Assembly (NCBI RefSeq): GCF_000725545.1
Contig: NZ_JNZP01000008.1
Location: forward strand, 62,001 to 126,000
Direction: 5' to 3'
Length of the DNA: 64,000 bases
Source: Streptomyces exfoliatus
GTDB taxonomy: Bacteria; Actinomycetota; Actinomycetes; Streptomycetales; Streptomycetaceae
Positions 19,581 through 27,911 of the stretch are shown one piece after another (positions within the stretch are counted from its first letter, which is position 1; the number at the start of each line of letters is the position of its first letter). Under the pieces are notes generated by a model. The model was not told where the DNA came from. It did no database searches and worked only from the letters and a program-made list of their open reading frames with translations. The position numbers and the translations under genes were made by a program.

Positions 19581-20001
19581 GCCGTCCATCGCACTCGTCA
19601 CCCTCGTCGTCCGTGACTACGACGAAGCCATCGCCTTCTACACCGACGCCCTCGGGTTCGCCCTCGTCGAGGACACCGATCGGGGCAACGGCACCCGCTG
19701 GGTCGTGGTCCGTCCGCACGGCGCCGCGGGCGTCGGCGGCCTGGGCAATGCCGGGCTGCTCCTGGCCCGCGCCAAGAACGAGGAGGAGGAGGCCGCCGTC
19801 GGCAACCAGACCGGCGGCCGTGTCGGGTTCTTCCTCCACACCGAGGACTTCGCCCGCGACCACGCCCGGATGTCGGAGGCCGGGGTGAAGTTCCTGGAGG
19901 AACCGCGCCACGAGCCGTACGGCTCGGTCGCCGTCTTCGAGGACCTGTACGGCAACCGCTGGGACCTCCTCCAGCCGGCGGACGCCGATCCCCTCGCGTA
20001 A
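19579..20001 (+). CDS. VOC (glyoxalase/bleomycin resistance) family protein
   Basis: 140 residues, the usual size. A paired beta-alpha-beta-beta-beta fold is suggested by IALVTLVVRDYDEAIAFYTD at the start and YGSVAVFEDLYGNRWDLLQP at the end. The final Glu-containing strand matches the metal-binding region of VOC enzymes; the ligand set differs from true glyoxalase I and the substrate is unknown. No Shine-Dalgarno is present; a -10-like hexamer directly upstream suggests a leaderless message. Confidence 0.87.
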   Translation: MPSIALVTLVVRDYDEAIAFYTDALGFALVEDTDRGNGTRWVVVRPHGAAGVGGLGNAGLLLARAKNEEEEAAVGNQTGGRVGFFLHTEDFARDHARMSEAGVKFLEEPRHEPYGSVAVFEDLYGNRWDLLQPADADPLA

Positions 20002-20018
20002 GCCCCCGGCGGCCCCGC

Positions 20019-20873
20019 CTACGCCTGCCCGGTGAACCCGTCGAGCCGCTCGCGCCGGCCCGGTGTCAGGCGGAGGTCCGCCGCGGCGACGTTCTCCTCC
20101 AGGTGGGCCGTCCGGGCCGTGCCCGGGATCGGGAGGATGACCGGCGAGCGGTGGAGGAGCCACGCGAGGGAGACCTGCGCGGGGGTGGCGTCGAGTTCGG
20201 AGGCGACAGCGGCGACGGCGGCGGTGAGCTCGGCCGACGCGCCCGGCGCGCCTCCGGCGACGGGCCGCCACGGCAGGAACGCGATGCCCGCCGCCTCGCA
20301 GGCCGCGAGCACCGGCTCGTGCTCGCGGTCGAACAGGCTGTACCGGTTCTGCACGCTGACGACGTCGACGATCTCCCTGGCCCGGTCGAGTTCGTCGACG
20401 GTGACCTCGGAAAGACCGATCCGCCCGACCTTGCCCTCCTCCTGGAGTTCCCGCAGCGCCCCGAGCTGGTCCGGGAGCGGCGTCCCCGGATCGATGCGGT
20501 GCAGCTGGAGCAGCTCGATCCGCTCGACCCGGAGCCGGCGGAGCGCGTCCTCGACCTGACGGCGCAGGGAGTCCGGCCGCGCGTCGTGCCTCCACCCGTC
20601 CGGCCCCGACGAGCGGACGATGCCGACCTTGGTGGCGATGAGCAGCCCGTCGGCGTAGGGGTGAAGGGCTTCGGCGAGGAGTTCTTCGTTGGCACCCCAG
20701 CCGTACATGTGCGCGGTGTCGATCAGGGTGACACCCAGCTCGACGGCCCGCCGGGCCACCTGGAGGGAGGCCTCGCGCGCGGGGCCCGGTCCGGTCGGCA
20801 GGCGCATGGCTCCGAATCCGAGCCGCCGCACGTCCAGCTCCCCGCCGATGCGAAACGTGGTCGATGTCGTCAT
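20019..20873 (-). CDS. Aldo/keto reductase
   Basis: 284 residues from an ATG at 20873, preceded by GGCGGAG. The AKR tetrad is visible: Asp and Tyr in LIDTAHMYGWGANEE, Lys in LLIATKVGI and His in LLQLHRIDPGTP. The C-terminal PIPGTARTAHLEENVAAADL is the NADPH-binding segment. It reduces an aldehyde or ketone; the substrate is unknown. It is convergent with the VOC gene (17 bp between stops) and divergent from the EF-G-like locus. Confidence 0.9.
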   Translation of the reverse strand: MTTSTTFRIGGELDVRRLGFGAMRLPTGPGPAREASLQVARRAVELGVTLIDTAHMYGWGANEELLAEALHPYADGLLIATKVGIVRSSGPDGWRHDARPDSLRRQVEDALRRLRVERIELLQLHRIDPGTPLPDQLGALRELQEEGKVGRIGLSEVTVDELDRAREIVDVVSVQNRYSLFDREHEPVLAACEAAGIAFLPWRPVAGGAPGASAELTAAVAAVASELDATPAQVSLAWLLHRSPVILPIPGTARTAHLEENVAAADLRLTPGRRERLDGFTGQA

Positions 20874-20970
20874 CTCTCGTCTCCGCCTCTCGATCAAACC
20901 GCCAGGCTAACAAGGCGGTTGGCGGGCCCGAGGGGCGATAAATCGCTGTCGCCCGGCAGGTTCGGCTCCC

Positions 20971-21004
20971 TACACTCGCGTCTCGGCGCACCGATGGGTG
21001 CGCC
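20971..21004 (+). promoter_or_regulatory. Promoter -10 and leader hairpin upstream of the EF-G-like gene
   Basis: TACACT (20971-20976) fits a -10 hexamer. Shortly after it, GGCGCACC (20985-20992) and GGTGCGCC (20997-21004) form a perfect 8-bp stem with loop GATG. Repeated CGACCGTACG-type blocks follow (about 21010-21045) and could form alternative hairpins. The layout fits a regulated leader, but this is inference. Confidence 0.4.
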
Positions 21005-21071
21005 GCCGGGCCGTACGACCGTACGCCCGTGCGACCGTACGTTCCGAGCGACCGTCCGAGGGGAGAAGACC

Positions 21072-21185
21072 ATGCGCGGCAGCCGTTCCGCCGTCGCCGT
21101 GTCCTCCTCCCGTGCCCGGTACGACGTGATCCTCGCCTCCTCCGCCGAGCGGTGGCGGCTGCGCGCCCGCCATCGCCGCCCGTGA
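21072..21185 (+). CDS. 37-residue upstream ORF, candidate leader peptide
   Basis: The ATG at 21072 has a strong Shine-Dalgarno (GAGGGGAG, 21057-21064) and the frame ends at TGA 21185, 80 bp before the EF-G-like gene. The peptide is basic and Arg-rich toward the end (RWRLRARHRRP), with no signal peptide. Its size, start signal and position in a structured leader fit a leader peptide that senses translation. It could also be a small protein in its own right. Confidence 0.5.
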   Translation: MRGSRSAVAVSSSRARYDVILASSAERWRLRARHRRP

Positions 21186-21265
21186 CGACGTCGGCTCCCT
21201 GACCTGACCGTCGTACGGGAATCGCGCTGCCCTGTTCTCCACGCAGCAGCGAAAGGCACGACACC

Positions 21266-23269
21266 GTGCGTACCCACCTCACCGACCGCGTCCGCAACCT
21301 CGGCATCCTGGCCCACGTCGACGCGGGCAAGACCACCGTCACCGAGCGGTTCCTGTTCCTCACCGGCGCCACCCACAAGCGCGGCGAGGTCCACGACGGC
21401 ACCACCGTCACCGACTTCGACCCGCAGGAGCGGGACCGGGGCATCACGATCTTCGCCGCGGCCGTCAGCTGCGACTGGGCCGGACACCGGATCAACCTGA
21501 TCGACACCCCCGGCCACGTCGACTTCTCCGACGAGGTCGAGCGCTCGCTGCGCGTCCTCGACGGCGCCGTCGCCGTCTTCGACGCCGTCGCGGGCGTCGA
21601 ACCGCAGAGCGAGACGGTGTGGCGGCAGGCGGACCGGCACGGCGTTCCGCGCCTGGCGTTCGTCAACAAGATGGACCGCGCGGGCGCCGAGCTCGACGCG
21701 GCCGTCGAGTCGATCCGTACCCGCCTCGGCGCCGTCCCGCTCCCCGTCCAGCTCCCCATCGGGCGCGAGGACGGTTTCACCGGCGTCGTGGACCTGGTCC
21801 GGATGCGGGCGTACGTGTGGCCCGAAGGCACCGGCGCGTACACCGAGCGGCCCGTCCCCGACGAGCTGCGGGACGAGGCCCGGCGGCGCAGGCGACACCT
21901 GGAGGAGACGGTGGCGGAGCTGCATCCCGGCGCCCTTGAGGAGTTCTGCGCCGACGGCGCGCTGTCGGCGGGGACGCTGACGGACGCGCTCCGCGACCTC
22001 ACCCTCTCCGGCGAGGCCGTGGTCGTCCTGTGCGGCTCGGCGTACCGCGACCGGGGCATCGAGCCGCTGCTCGACGCCGTCGTCGCGTACCTCCCGGCTC
22101 CCTCCGACATGCCGCCGGTGCGCGGCGAGGTCGCGGCGGATCCGGAGGCGCCGTTCACCGCGCTCGCCTTCAAGGTGAGCGCGACCGCCACCGGCCGCAT
22201 GACCTACGTCCGCGTCTACGCGGGCACTATCGGAAAGGGGGACACCGTGCTGGACGCCGTCACCGGCCGCGCCGAGCGGATCGCCCGCATCCTGCGGGTC
22301 CAGGCCGACCGGGCGACCGAGGTCGACGCGGCGCGCGCGGGCGACATCGTCGCCGTCGTCGGGCCGAAGGCCGCCCGCGCCGGTTCGACACTGTGCGATC
22401 CGTCCGCGCCGGTCGTCCTCGAACCGCCGACGACCGCCGACCCGGTGGTCTCGGTCGCGGTGGAGGCCCGCCGCGGCACGGACACCGGCCGCCTGGCGAC
22501 GGCCCTCGCGCGGCTCTCCGAGGAGGACCCGTCGCTCGTCGTGCGGTCCGACCCGGAGACGGGCCAGACCGTACTGTCCGGGCTCGGCGAACTGCACCTG
22601 GAGGTCGCGGTGGAGAAGCTCCGGCGCGACCGGGGCCTTGAGGTGACGGTCGGGCGTCCGCAGGTGGCGTACCGGGAGACGGTGGCGAAGGGCGTCACCG
22701 GCCTCCTCTACCGCCATGTGAAGCAGGACGGCGGCGCGGGCCAGTTCGCCCATGTCGTCGTCGACGTCGAACCGGCGGCGGAAGGTGAGGAGTTCGTGTT
22801 CGTGTCCACGGTCACGGGCGGCCGGGTGCCGCAGGAGTACGTCCGCGCGGTCGAGGCCGGCTGCCGGGACGCCCTCGTCGAGGGTCCGCTCGGCGGCCAC
22901 CCGGTGACGGGTGTCCGGGTCACGCTCACGGACGGGGCGACGCATCCGAAGGACTCCTCGGAGATGGCGTTCCGCGCGGCGGGCCGCTTCGCGCTCCGCG
23001 AGGCGCTCCGCGCGAGCGCGATGACGCTCCTGGAGCCGGTGGCCGACGTGACGGTCACCGTCCCCGCGGAGTCCGTCGGCTCGGTCCTCGGCGACCTCGC
23101 GGCCCGCCGCGGCCGGGTCACGGACTCGACGACCCGCTCGGGTACGGCGGTGGTGGCGGCGACGGTCCCGCTGGCCGAACTCTTCGGCTACGCGTCCCGT
23201 CTGCGGGGCCGCACGCAGGGCCGTGGCACGTTCACGACCCGTCCGGCGGGGTACGCCCCGGCGCCGTAG
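21266..23269 (+). CDS. Elongation factor G-like GTPase (second EF-G / ribosomal protection-like)
   Basis: 667 residues from a GTG at 21266 with GAAAGG upstream. Domain order is that of EF-G. The G domain has AHVDAGKTT (G1, about 16), RGITI (G2), DTPGHVDF (G3) and NKMD (G4). A beta-barrel, domain III ([16 protein letters not shown]), domain IV ([15 protein letters not shown]) and domain V ending in [22 protein letters not shown] follow. The last motif and the APxP tail are EF-G-like. Housekeeping fusA normally sits beside rpsG/tuf, so this is probably the streptomycete fusB-type paralogue. A ribosome-rescue or drug-protection role is possible but unproved. Confidence 0.85.
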   Translation: MRTHLTDRVRNLGILAHVDAGKTTVTERFLFLTGATHKRGEVHDGTTVTDFDPQERDRGITIFAAAVSCDWAGHRINLIDTPGHVDFSDEVERSLRVLDGAVAVFDAVAGVEPQSETVWRQADRHGVPRLAFVNKMDRAGAELDAAVESIRTRLGAVPLPVQLPIGREDGFTGVVDLVRMRAYVWPEGTGAYTERPVPDELRDEARRRRRHLEETVAELHPGALEEFCADGALSAGTLTDALRDLTLSGEAVVVLCGSAYRDRGIEPLLDAVVAYLPAPSDMPPVRGEVAADPEAPFTALAFKVSATATGRMTYVRVYAGTIGKGDTVLDAVTGRAERIARILRVQADRATEVDAARAGDIVAVVGPKAARAGSTLCDPSAPVVLEPPTTADPVVSVAVEARRGTDTGRLATALARLSEEDPSLVVRSDPETGQTVLSGLGELHLEVAVEKLRRDRGLEVTVGRPQVAYRETVAKGVTGLLYRHVKQDGGAGQFAHVVVDVEPAAEGEEFVFVSTVTGGRVPQEYVRAVEAGCRDALVEGPLGGHPVTGVRVTLTDGATHPKDSSEMAFRAAGRFALREALRASAMTLLEPVADVTVTVPAESVGSVLGDLAARRGRVTDSTTRSGTAVVAATVPLAELFGYASRLRGRTQGRGTFTTRPAGYAPAP

Positions 23270-23286
23270 GGCCATCTGAACGCCGG

Positions 23287-23321
23287 GCGTCCGGTCCGCA
23301 CCAGTGGTGCGGGCCGGACGC
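23287..23321 (+). terminator. Terminator of the EF-G-like gene
   Basis: Arms of 17 bases (GCGTCCGGTCCGCACCA at 23287 and TGGTGCGGGCCGGACGC ending 23321) with a single-base loop and one G-T wobble, 18 bp after the stop codon. It is a very stable hairpin. Confidence 0.75.
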
Positions 23322-23446
23322 GCGGCGGCTTCAGGCCCACAGGCCTGGCTGGCCTGGCAGCCGATCGGGTTGTCGGGGGCGACCGGCCCGGCGGGCCTGA
23401 GGCTGTCCCTTCGGCTTCCTTCTACGCTCGCGGGGGACGAACGGAA

Positions 23447-23474
23447 GAGGCTGTGGCGCGTGCGCCACAGCCTC
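23447..23474 (+). terminator. Hairpin 65 bp upstream of the nuclease gene
   Basis: GAGGCTGTGGCG (23447-23458) pairs perfectly with CGCCACAGCCTC (23463-23474) around the loop CGTG. It may be a second terminator behind the EF-G-like gene or a leader structure of the nuclease gene; position cannot decide. Confidence 0.5.
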
Positions 23475-23538
23475 GGGATTCCCCGGCTCCGGCCTCCCTG
23501 GACTCCGCTCCCCCTCCCTGCCGAAAGGTCGCACTGTC

Positions 23539-24699
23539 GTGCCCGAAAACGCCCTGCCCGGCGCGCCGCCGTCGGCCGGCCGCATCCGCCGCCGCCGGAC
23601 CCGCGCCGCGTTCTTCACCGCCCTGTGCACGTTCCTGCTCGTGCTCCCCGGGTCCTTCGCGGCGGCAACGGCCCATGAGCCCACGGTCCAGCTGAGGGTC
23701 ATGACCCAGAACATGTACCTGGGCGCCGATCTCCGGCCCGTCCTCGCCGCCACCGACACCGCTTCGCTCATCGCGGCCGTCACCCGGGTGTACGCACAGG
23801 TCCAAGCAACGAACTTCCCCGAGCGTGCCGAGGCCATGGCCGACGAGATCGCCGACGCCGACCCCCACGTCGTGGGCCTTCAGGAGGTGAAGCTGTGGCG
23901 CAGCCAGACCCCGGCCGACTTCAGTTCCACACCCAACGCCACCGTCGTCGAGTACGACTTCCTGCGGACCCTGCTCGCCGAGCTCGCCGAGCGCGGCAAG
24001 CACTACGCCGCGGTGGCGACCATCACCAACAGTGACCGCGAGGTCCCCCGGTCCACGCCCACCGGCCTCCAGGACGTCCGCCTCACCGACCAGGACGTGA
24101 TCCTGGCCCGCACCGACCTGCCCACGAGGCGGTTCTCCGTCGCCAACCCGCGTCAGGGCGCCTTCGCGGCTCGTCTGACGATCCCCCACCCGGTGCTCGG
24201 GAGCATCCCCTTCACGCAGGGCTGGACCTCCGTCGACGCCACCCTGGGCGGCCGCACCATGCGCGTGGTCAACACCCACCTCGAAGCCCTCAGCCCCGCC
24301 GTCCAGGTGCGGCAGGGCGCCGAGCTGCTCGCCGGCCCGCTCGACACCGACCTGCCCACCGTGCTCCTCGGCGACCTCAACTCGGCCGCCGGTGGCGTCG
24401 GGGCGGTCCCCGGCATGAGCGACACGCCGACCTACGCGAACTTCCTGGCCGCCGGGTTCCGCGACGTGTGGACGGAAACCCGCCGCAGGGACCCCGGCTT
24501 CACCTGCTGCCAGGCCCCCGACCTGCGCAATCTCCCGTCGGCCCTCAGTCAGCGCGTCGACTACGTGCTGTTCCGCAACGGCTTCGAGCCCGTGCGGGCC
24601 GAGCGCGTGGGCGAGGAGCCGGGCGACCGCACTCCGTCGGGTCTGTGGCCCTCCGACCACGCGGGCGTGGTGGCCGCGCTCAGGCTGCCGCGCCGCTGA
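23539..24699 (+). CDS. Secreted endonuclease/exonuclease/phosphatase family protein
   Basis: 386 residues, GTG start with GAAAGG upstream. The N-terminus has an RIRRRRTRAAFF basic region and a hydrophobic core ending AAATAHE, a secretion signal. EEP catalytic motifs are in order: MTQNMYLGADL, VVGLQEVKLW with the metal Glu, RVVNTHLEALS, VLLGDLNSA (Asp and Asn) and SDHAGVVAAL at the end. It hydrolyses phosphodiester bonds in DNA, RNA or lipid head groups; the exact substrate is unknown. A CC pair (FTCCQAPDL) could form a disulfide. Confidence 0.88.
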   Translation: MPENALPGAPPSAGRIRRRRTRAAFFTALCTFLLVLPGSFAAATAHEPTVQLRVMTQNMYLGADLRPVLAATDTASLIAAVTRVYAQVQATNFPERAEAMADEIADADPHVVGLQEVKLWRSQTPADFSSTPNATVVEYDFLRTLLAELAERGKHYAAVATITNSDREVPRSTPTGLQDVRLTDQDVILARTDLPTRRFSVANPRQGAFAARLTIPHPVLGSIPFTQGWTSVDATLGGRTMRVVNTHLEALSPAVQVRQGAELLAGPLDTDLPTVLLGDLNSAAGGVGAVPGMSDTPTYANFLAAGFRDVWTETRRRDPGFTCCQAPDLRNLPSALSQRVDYVLFRNGFEPVRAERVGEEPGDRTPSGLWPSDHAGVVAALRLPRR

Positions 24700-24724
24700 C
24701 GGAGACCGTACGGGCGAATCGGGA

Positions 24725-24758
24725 GGCGCCGCGCCGCGCCTGACGCGTGCGCGGCGCC
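24725..24758. terminator. Bidirectional terminator between convergent genes
   Basis: GGCGCCGCGC (24725-24734) pairs with GCGCGGCGCC (24749-24758) across a 14-base loop, between the nuclease stop and the end of the VOC gene. Confidence 0.55.
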
Positions 24759-24764
24759 ACCCGC

Positions 24765-25199
24765 TCAGTCGATGCAGAACTCGTTGCCCTCGACGTCCTG
24801 CATGTTGATGCAGGACTCGTTCTCCTCGTCGGCGAGCAGCACCTTCGTGCACACCGCGCCGAGCGCGACCAGCCGGTCGCACTCCGCCTGCAGCGTCGCG
24901 AGGCGCTCCTCACCCACGAGCCCGGTACCGACCCGCACGTCGAGATGCAGCCGGTTCTTGGCGACCTTCCCCTCGGGAACGCGCTGAAAGTACATGCGCG
25001 GTCCCACGCCCGTGGGGTCCTGGCAGGCGAACCACGCGCCCCGGCTCTCGGGCGGCAGCGAGAGGTCGTACTCGGCCCACGTGGCGAACCCCTCCGGCGG
25101 CGGCGGTACGACGTACCCGAGGACCTCGCACCAGAACCGAGCGACACGCTCGGGATTCGCACAGTCGAAGGTGACTTGGAACTGCTTTACGGACGACAT
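24765..25199 (-). CDS. VOC family protein
   Basis: 144 residues from an ATG at 25199. Paired VOC modules are suggested by KQFQVTFDCANPERVARFWC and VGPRMYFQRVPEGKVAKNRL, with HLDVRV and a terminal DVEGNEFCID where the metal-binding Glu usually lies. This is the pattern of the many streptomycete glyoxalase-like proteins. The substrate is unknown. The start lacks a good ribosome site and an ATCGCGCGAT palindrome (25211-25220) lies just upstream. Confidence 0.82.
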   Translation of the reverse strand: MSSVKQFQVTFDCANPERVARFWCEVLGYVVPPPPEGFATWAEYDLSLPPESRGAWFACQDPTGVGPRMYFQRVPEGKVAKNRLHLDVRVGTGLVGEERLATLQAECDRLVALGAVCTKVLLADEENESCINMQDVEGNEFCID

Positions 25200-25224
25200 C
25201 GCGCCAACATATCGCGCGATGATC

Positions 25225-25710
25225 TTAGGACGCCTCCGGATTTCCACAGCTCCGATCGGGGCCGGCATAGGGGCCGGTGAGGTCGAGTTCCGCCCGTACG
25301 GTCTTCCCGACCGGGACACGGTCGAGCACCGCCCACCGCGAGGCCAGCGCCTCGACGAGCAGCAGGCCGCGCCCGCCCTCGTCGAGGGGGCGGGGCGCCG
25401 CCGGCGCGGTCGGCCGCCGCTCGCCCCGGGTGTCGGAGACGTCGACCCGGAGCCGTTGCCCCGAGTCGTACGAGAGCCTCAGCTCGAAGTCGCGCCCGGG
25501 CACCCGTCCGTGGGTGACGGCGTTGGCGGCGAGTTCGGCGACGAGCTGTCCGACGGTGTCGGCGGTCTCGGAGCCGTACGGAACGCCCCAGCGGTCGAGT
25601 TGGTGCAGAGCGAGTCGGCGGGCGAGTCGCGCGCCGCGCGGGGTCGAGCTGAAGCGCTGGGTGAACACACGTACGGTGACGGCGGCTTCGCGGGTCACGG
25701 GGGAGGTCAT
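25225..25710 (-). CDS. ATP-binding protein, anti-sigma-factor/HATPase type
   Basis: 161 residues from an ATG at 25710. The GHKL fold is shown by VGQLVAELAANAVTHG (N box), LRVDVSDTRGERRP (G1-like) and EGGRGLLLVEALASRWAV (G2). This is the short RsbW/SpoIIAB-like kinase type abundant in Streptomyces, which binds ATP and either phosphorylates an anti-sigma antagonist or holds a sigma factor. It is divergent from an XRE-DUF397 pair, a common arrangement in this genus. Confidence 0.88.
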   Translation of the reverse strand: MTSPVTREAAVTVRVFTQRFSSTPRGARLARRLALHQLDRWGVPYGSETADTVGQLVAELAANAVTHGRVPGRDFELRLSYDSGQRLRVDVSDTRGERRPTAPAAPRPLDEGGRGLLLVEALASRWAVLDRVPVGKTVRAELDLTGPYAGPDRSCGNPEAS

Positions 25711-25862
25711 GGGGCCAATGTGGCGCCGCACGGCACCAGTTACCAGGTCAGAAACTCGTACGCTGCGACAGCGTACGGGTTCACACTCTGGACGGTACCG
25801 GTCACTACCCGTGAGCATGGGTGCGGTTCAACACGAGCGCACGGGTGCGGGAGGTGGCCGGA

Positions 25863-26708
25863 GTGACGGACGAGGTGCCGGGCGAGGGTCCGGGAGGAAA
25901 CGAACCGGAGGCGTCGGACAGCCTGAGGGCGTTCGGGGAGGTGGTCAAGACCTTCCGGAAAAGGGCCGGCCTTACGCAGGAACAGTTCGCGCCGCTGGTC
26001 GGCTACTCGGTGCCGACGATCGCCTCGATCGAACAGGGCCGACGTTTACCTTCCGCCGATTTCGTGGAGCGGGCGGAGGAGGTGCTCGACGCGTTCGGGG
26101 TGATCCGGGCGGCGGCGAAACACTTGGCGCGGAAGCCGGGGCTCGCGAGCTGGTTCCGCCAGTGGGCGCGGCTGGAGCTCCAGGCGGTGACGCTGTACAC
26201 GTACGAGAACCGCCTGGTGCCGGGCTTGCTCCAGACGCCGGAGTACGCGAGGACGATCTTCGGCGAGCGGATCCCGGCACTGGACGACGATGAGGTGGAG
26301 ACACGGATCGCCGCCCGCGCCGAGCGGAAGGAACTGCTCACGGATCGCCCCCACACGATCTTCAGTTTCATCATCGAGGAGCATGTCCTGCGCCGTCAGA
26401 CGGGCGGTCCGGAGGCCATGCGGGACCAGATCGACCACATCCTCGACATCTGCGCCCGGCGCAACATCGACCTCCAGATCATGCCGCAGACACGCGGCCA
26501 CCACGCGGGCCTCGACGGCCCCATGCGTCTCCTGGAGACCCCGGAGAACAGGTGGTACGCCTACAGCGAGGGCCAGGAGAACGGCCTCCTCATCCCCGAC
26601 CCCAAAGTGGTCAGCATCCTCCAGAAGCGATATGCCAGGATGCGAGCACAGGCTCTCTCCGTCGAGGACTCCGTGAGCCTGTTGCGGGAGATCCGAGGAG
26701 CGCTATGA
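25863..26708 (+). CDS. XRE-family regulator with DUF5753 domain
   Basis: 281 residues if started at the GTG at 25863, which has GGGAGG 8 bases upstream; a start at 25821 is open but has no ribosome site. The XRE helix-turn-helix (FGEVVKTFRKRAGLTQEQFA and VGYSVPTIASIEQGRRLPSA) is followed by DUF5753 (AVTLYTYENRLVPGLLQTPE, then FIIEEHVLRRQTGG and IDLQIMPQTRGHHAGLDGPM). These regulators pair with DUF397 proteins, here overlapping by ATGA. The family is tied to development and small-molecule responses (BldB/WhiJ-like systems). Confidence 0.9.
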   Translation: MTDEVPGEGPGGNEPEASDSLRAFGEVVKTFRKRAGLTQEQFAPLVGYSVPTIASIEQGRRLPSADFVERAEEVLDAFGVIRAAAKHLARKPGLASWFRQWARLELQAVTLYTYENRLVPGLLQTPEYARTIFGERIPALDDDEVETRIAARAERKELLTDRPHTIFSFIIEEHVLRRQTGGPEAMRDQIDHILDICARRNIDLQIMPQTRGHHAGLDGPMRLLETPENRWYAYSEGQENGLLIPDPKVVSILQKRYARMRAQALSVEDSVSLLREIRGAL

Positions 26709-26944
26709 GCACCACAGACCTGGCCTGGTTCAAGAGCAGCTACAGCGGCAGCAGCGGAGACGACTGCGTCGAAGTCGCCCTGGCCTGGCACAAGTCGAGC
26801 TACAGCAGCGGTGACGGCGGTGACTGCGTCGAGGTCGCCGCCTGCCCCTCCACCGTTCACGTCCGCGACTCCAAGGTCCCGGAGGGCCCCAACTTCGCCG
26901 TGGCGTCCGTCGCCTGGAAGGAGTTCCTCGACCAGCTGCGCTGA
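26705..26944 (+). CDS. DUF397 protein with duplicated N-terminal motif
   Basis: 79 residues, overlapping the XRE gene by 4 bp (ATGA), so translation is coupled. DUF397 signatures are W-x-K-S-S-Y-S and GDDCVEVA, then VHVRDSKVPEGPNFAVASVAW. The motif appears twice in tandem (LAWFKSSYSGSSGDDCVEVA followed by LAWHKSSYSSGDGGDCVEVA), so the protein is about 20 residues longer than usual. DUF397 partners act with their XRE regulator in WhiJ/AbaA-like switches. Confidence 0.9.
   Translation: MSTTDLAWFKSSYSGSSGDDCVEVALAWHKSSYSSGDGGDCVEVAACPSTVHVRDSKVPEGPNFAVASVAWKEFLDQLR
26717..26836 (+). repeat. 60-bp in-frame tandem duplication in the DUF397 gene
   Basis: Bases 26717-26776 and 26777-26836 encode the two copies of the KSSYS...DCVEVA motif and are similar at the DNA level, which suggests a recent duplication. 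Confidence 0.7.
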
Positions 26945-27083
26945 CACGGCGAAGAGGAAGCATCACCTCCATGTCCCCGGTTCGTAACGAGCGGGAGTGA
27001 AACGGCACATGGTGTCGACGCCTGGGCAGAATCGGCTCGTCAACCACACCGTTCAAGCCATGTGAAGTACACGGGGGATCACC

Positions 27084-27794
27084 ATGCGCGCTGCCCGGCA
27101 GAGTTGGAAGACCTACGCCCTGGGAGCAACGGCCGTCGCCGCGCTCCTCTCGTCCACGGCCTGCCAGCCGGGCGGCGGCACGGACGACGGGGCGACGGGC
27201 ACGAAACCCTCGGGTACGCCGAGCGCGACCGGCTCCGCGAAGCCGGGCACGCCGAGTGCGACCGACTCGACGGCGCCGGGGGCCCCGACCGCGAGCGACT
27301 CCACGGCGCCCGGCACCCCGACCGCGACCGGCTCCGGCAGCGTCAGCGACGGCACCGCCAAGGCCTGCGCCGACCCGGACCTGTCGATCGCCACGTCGTA
27401 CTGGCCGAGGGACAACGGTCAGCACATGCTCATCACGGCCACCAACGTCACCGACAAGCCCTGCACGCTGTACCACTACCCGTTCGTCTACTTCGGCCAG
27501 GACAACGACAGCCCTCTCGGCCCGATGGAGTCGAAGCCGACGGCCATCGCGGTGATCGGGCCGAAGGAGAAGGCGTACGCGGGCGTGAAGCTGTTCCTCG
27601 GGGGCGAGAAGACGACGACGTACACCTCGTTCGGCCTCGGCTACCACGACCCGAACAACAACAACGACGGTTCGCCGGTCGACGTGTCCCTGTCCGGTGA
27701 GGTCGATTTCGTGACCGTCGGCCCCAACCCGTCGGTCACGTTCTGGAACCGCGACCGCAGCGAGGTCGAGAAGTACGTGTTCAAGGCCAGGTGA
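27084..27794 (+). CDS. DUF4232-like lipoprotein
   Basis: 236 residues, ATG start with GGGGGATC upstream. The signal peptide ends in the lipobox LSSTAC (Cys near 27). A Thr/Pro/Ser/Ala-rich linker (about 30-88, with repeated ATDSTAPG-type units) tethers a C-terminal domain with two cysteines (KACADPDLSI and KPCTLYHYPF), which matches the DUF4232 type of surface lipoproteins. The role is unknown; the linker suggests reach across the cell wall. Confidence 0.82.
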   Translation: MRAARQSWKTYALGATAVAALLSSTACQPGGGTDDGATGTKPSGTPSATGSAKPGTPSATDSTAPGAPTASDSTAPGTPTATGSGSVSDGTAKACADPDLSIATSYWPRDNGQHMLITATNVTDKPCTLYHYPFVYFGQDNDSPLGPMESKPTAIAVIGPKEKAYAGVKLFLGGEKTTTYTSFGLGYHDPNNNNDGSPVDVSLSGEVDFVTVGPNPSVTFWNRDRSEVEKYVFKAR

Positions 27795-27911
27795 CGTAGG
27801 TAGTCGGGTCGGCGGGTCCGCGAAGGGCGTCTGCCAGGATGCGTGTACCGGCCCTCCTTCCCGCGCGGAGGGGTGCCGGTGCCGTACGACGACCCGAGGA
27901 GCGACACACGC

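Noticed and set aside
21266..23269. Calling the EF-G-like gene a tetracycline resistance gene
   Set aside because: The C-terminal domain ends like EF-G ([18 protein letters not shown]) and no resistance-specific loop could be confirmed by eye, so only an EF-G-like call is made.
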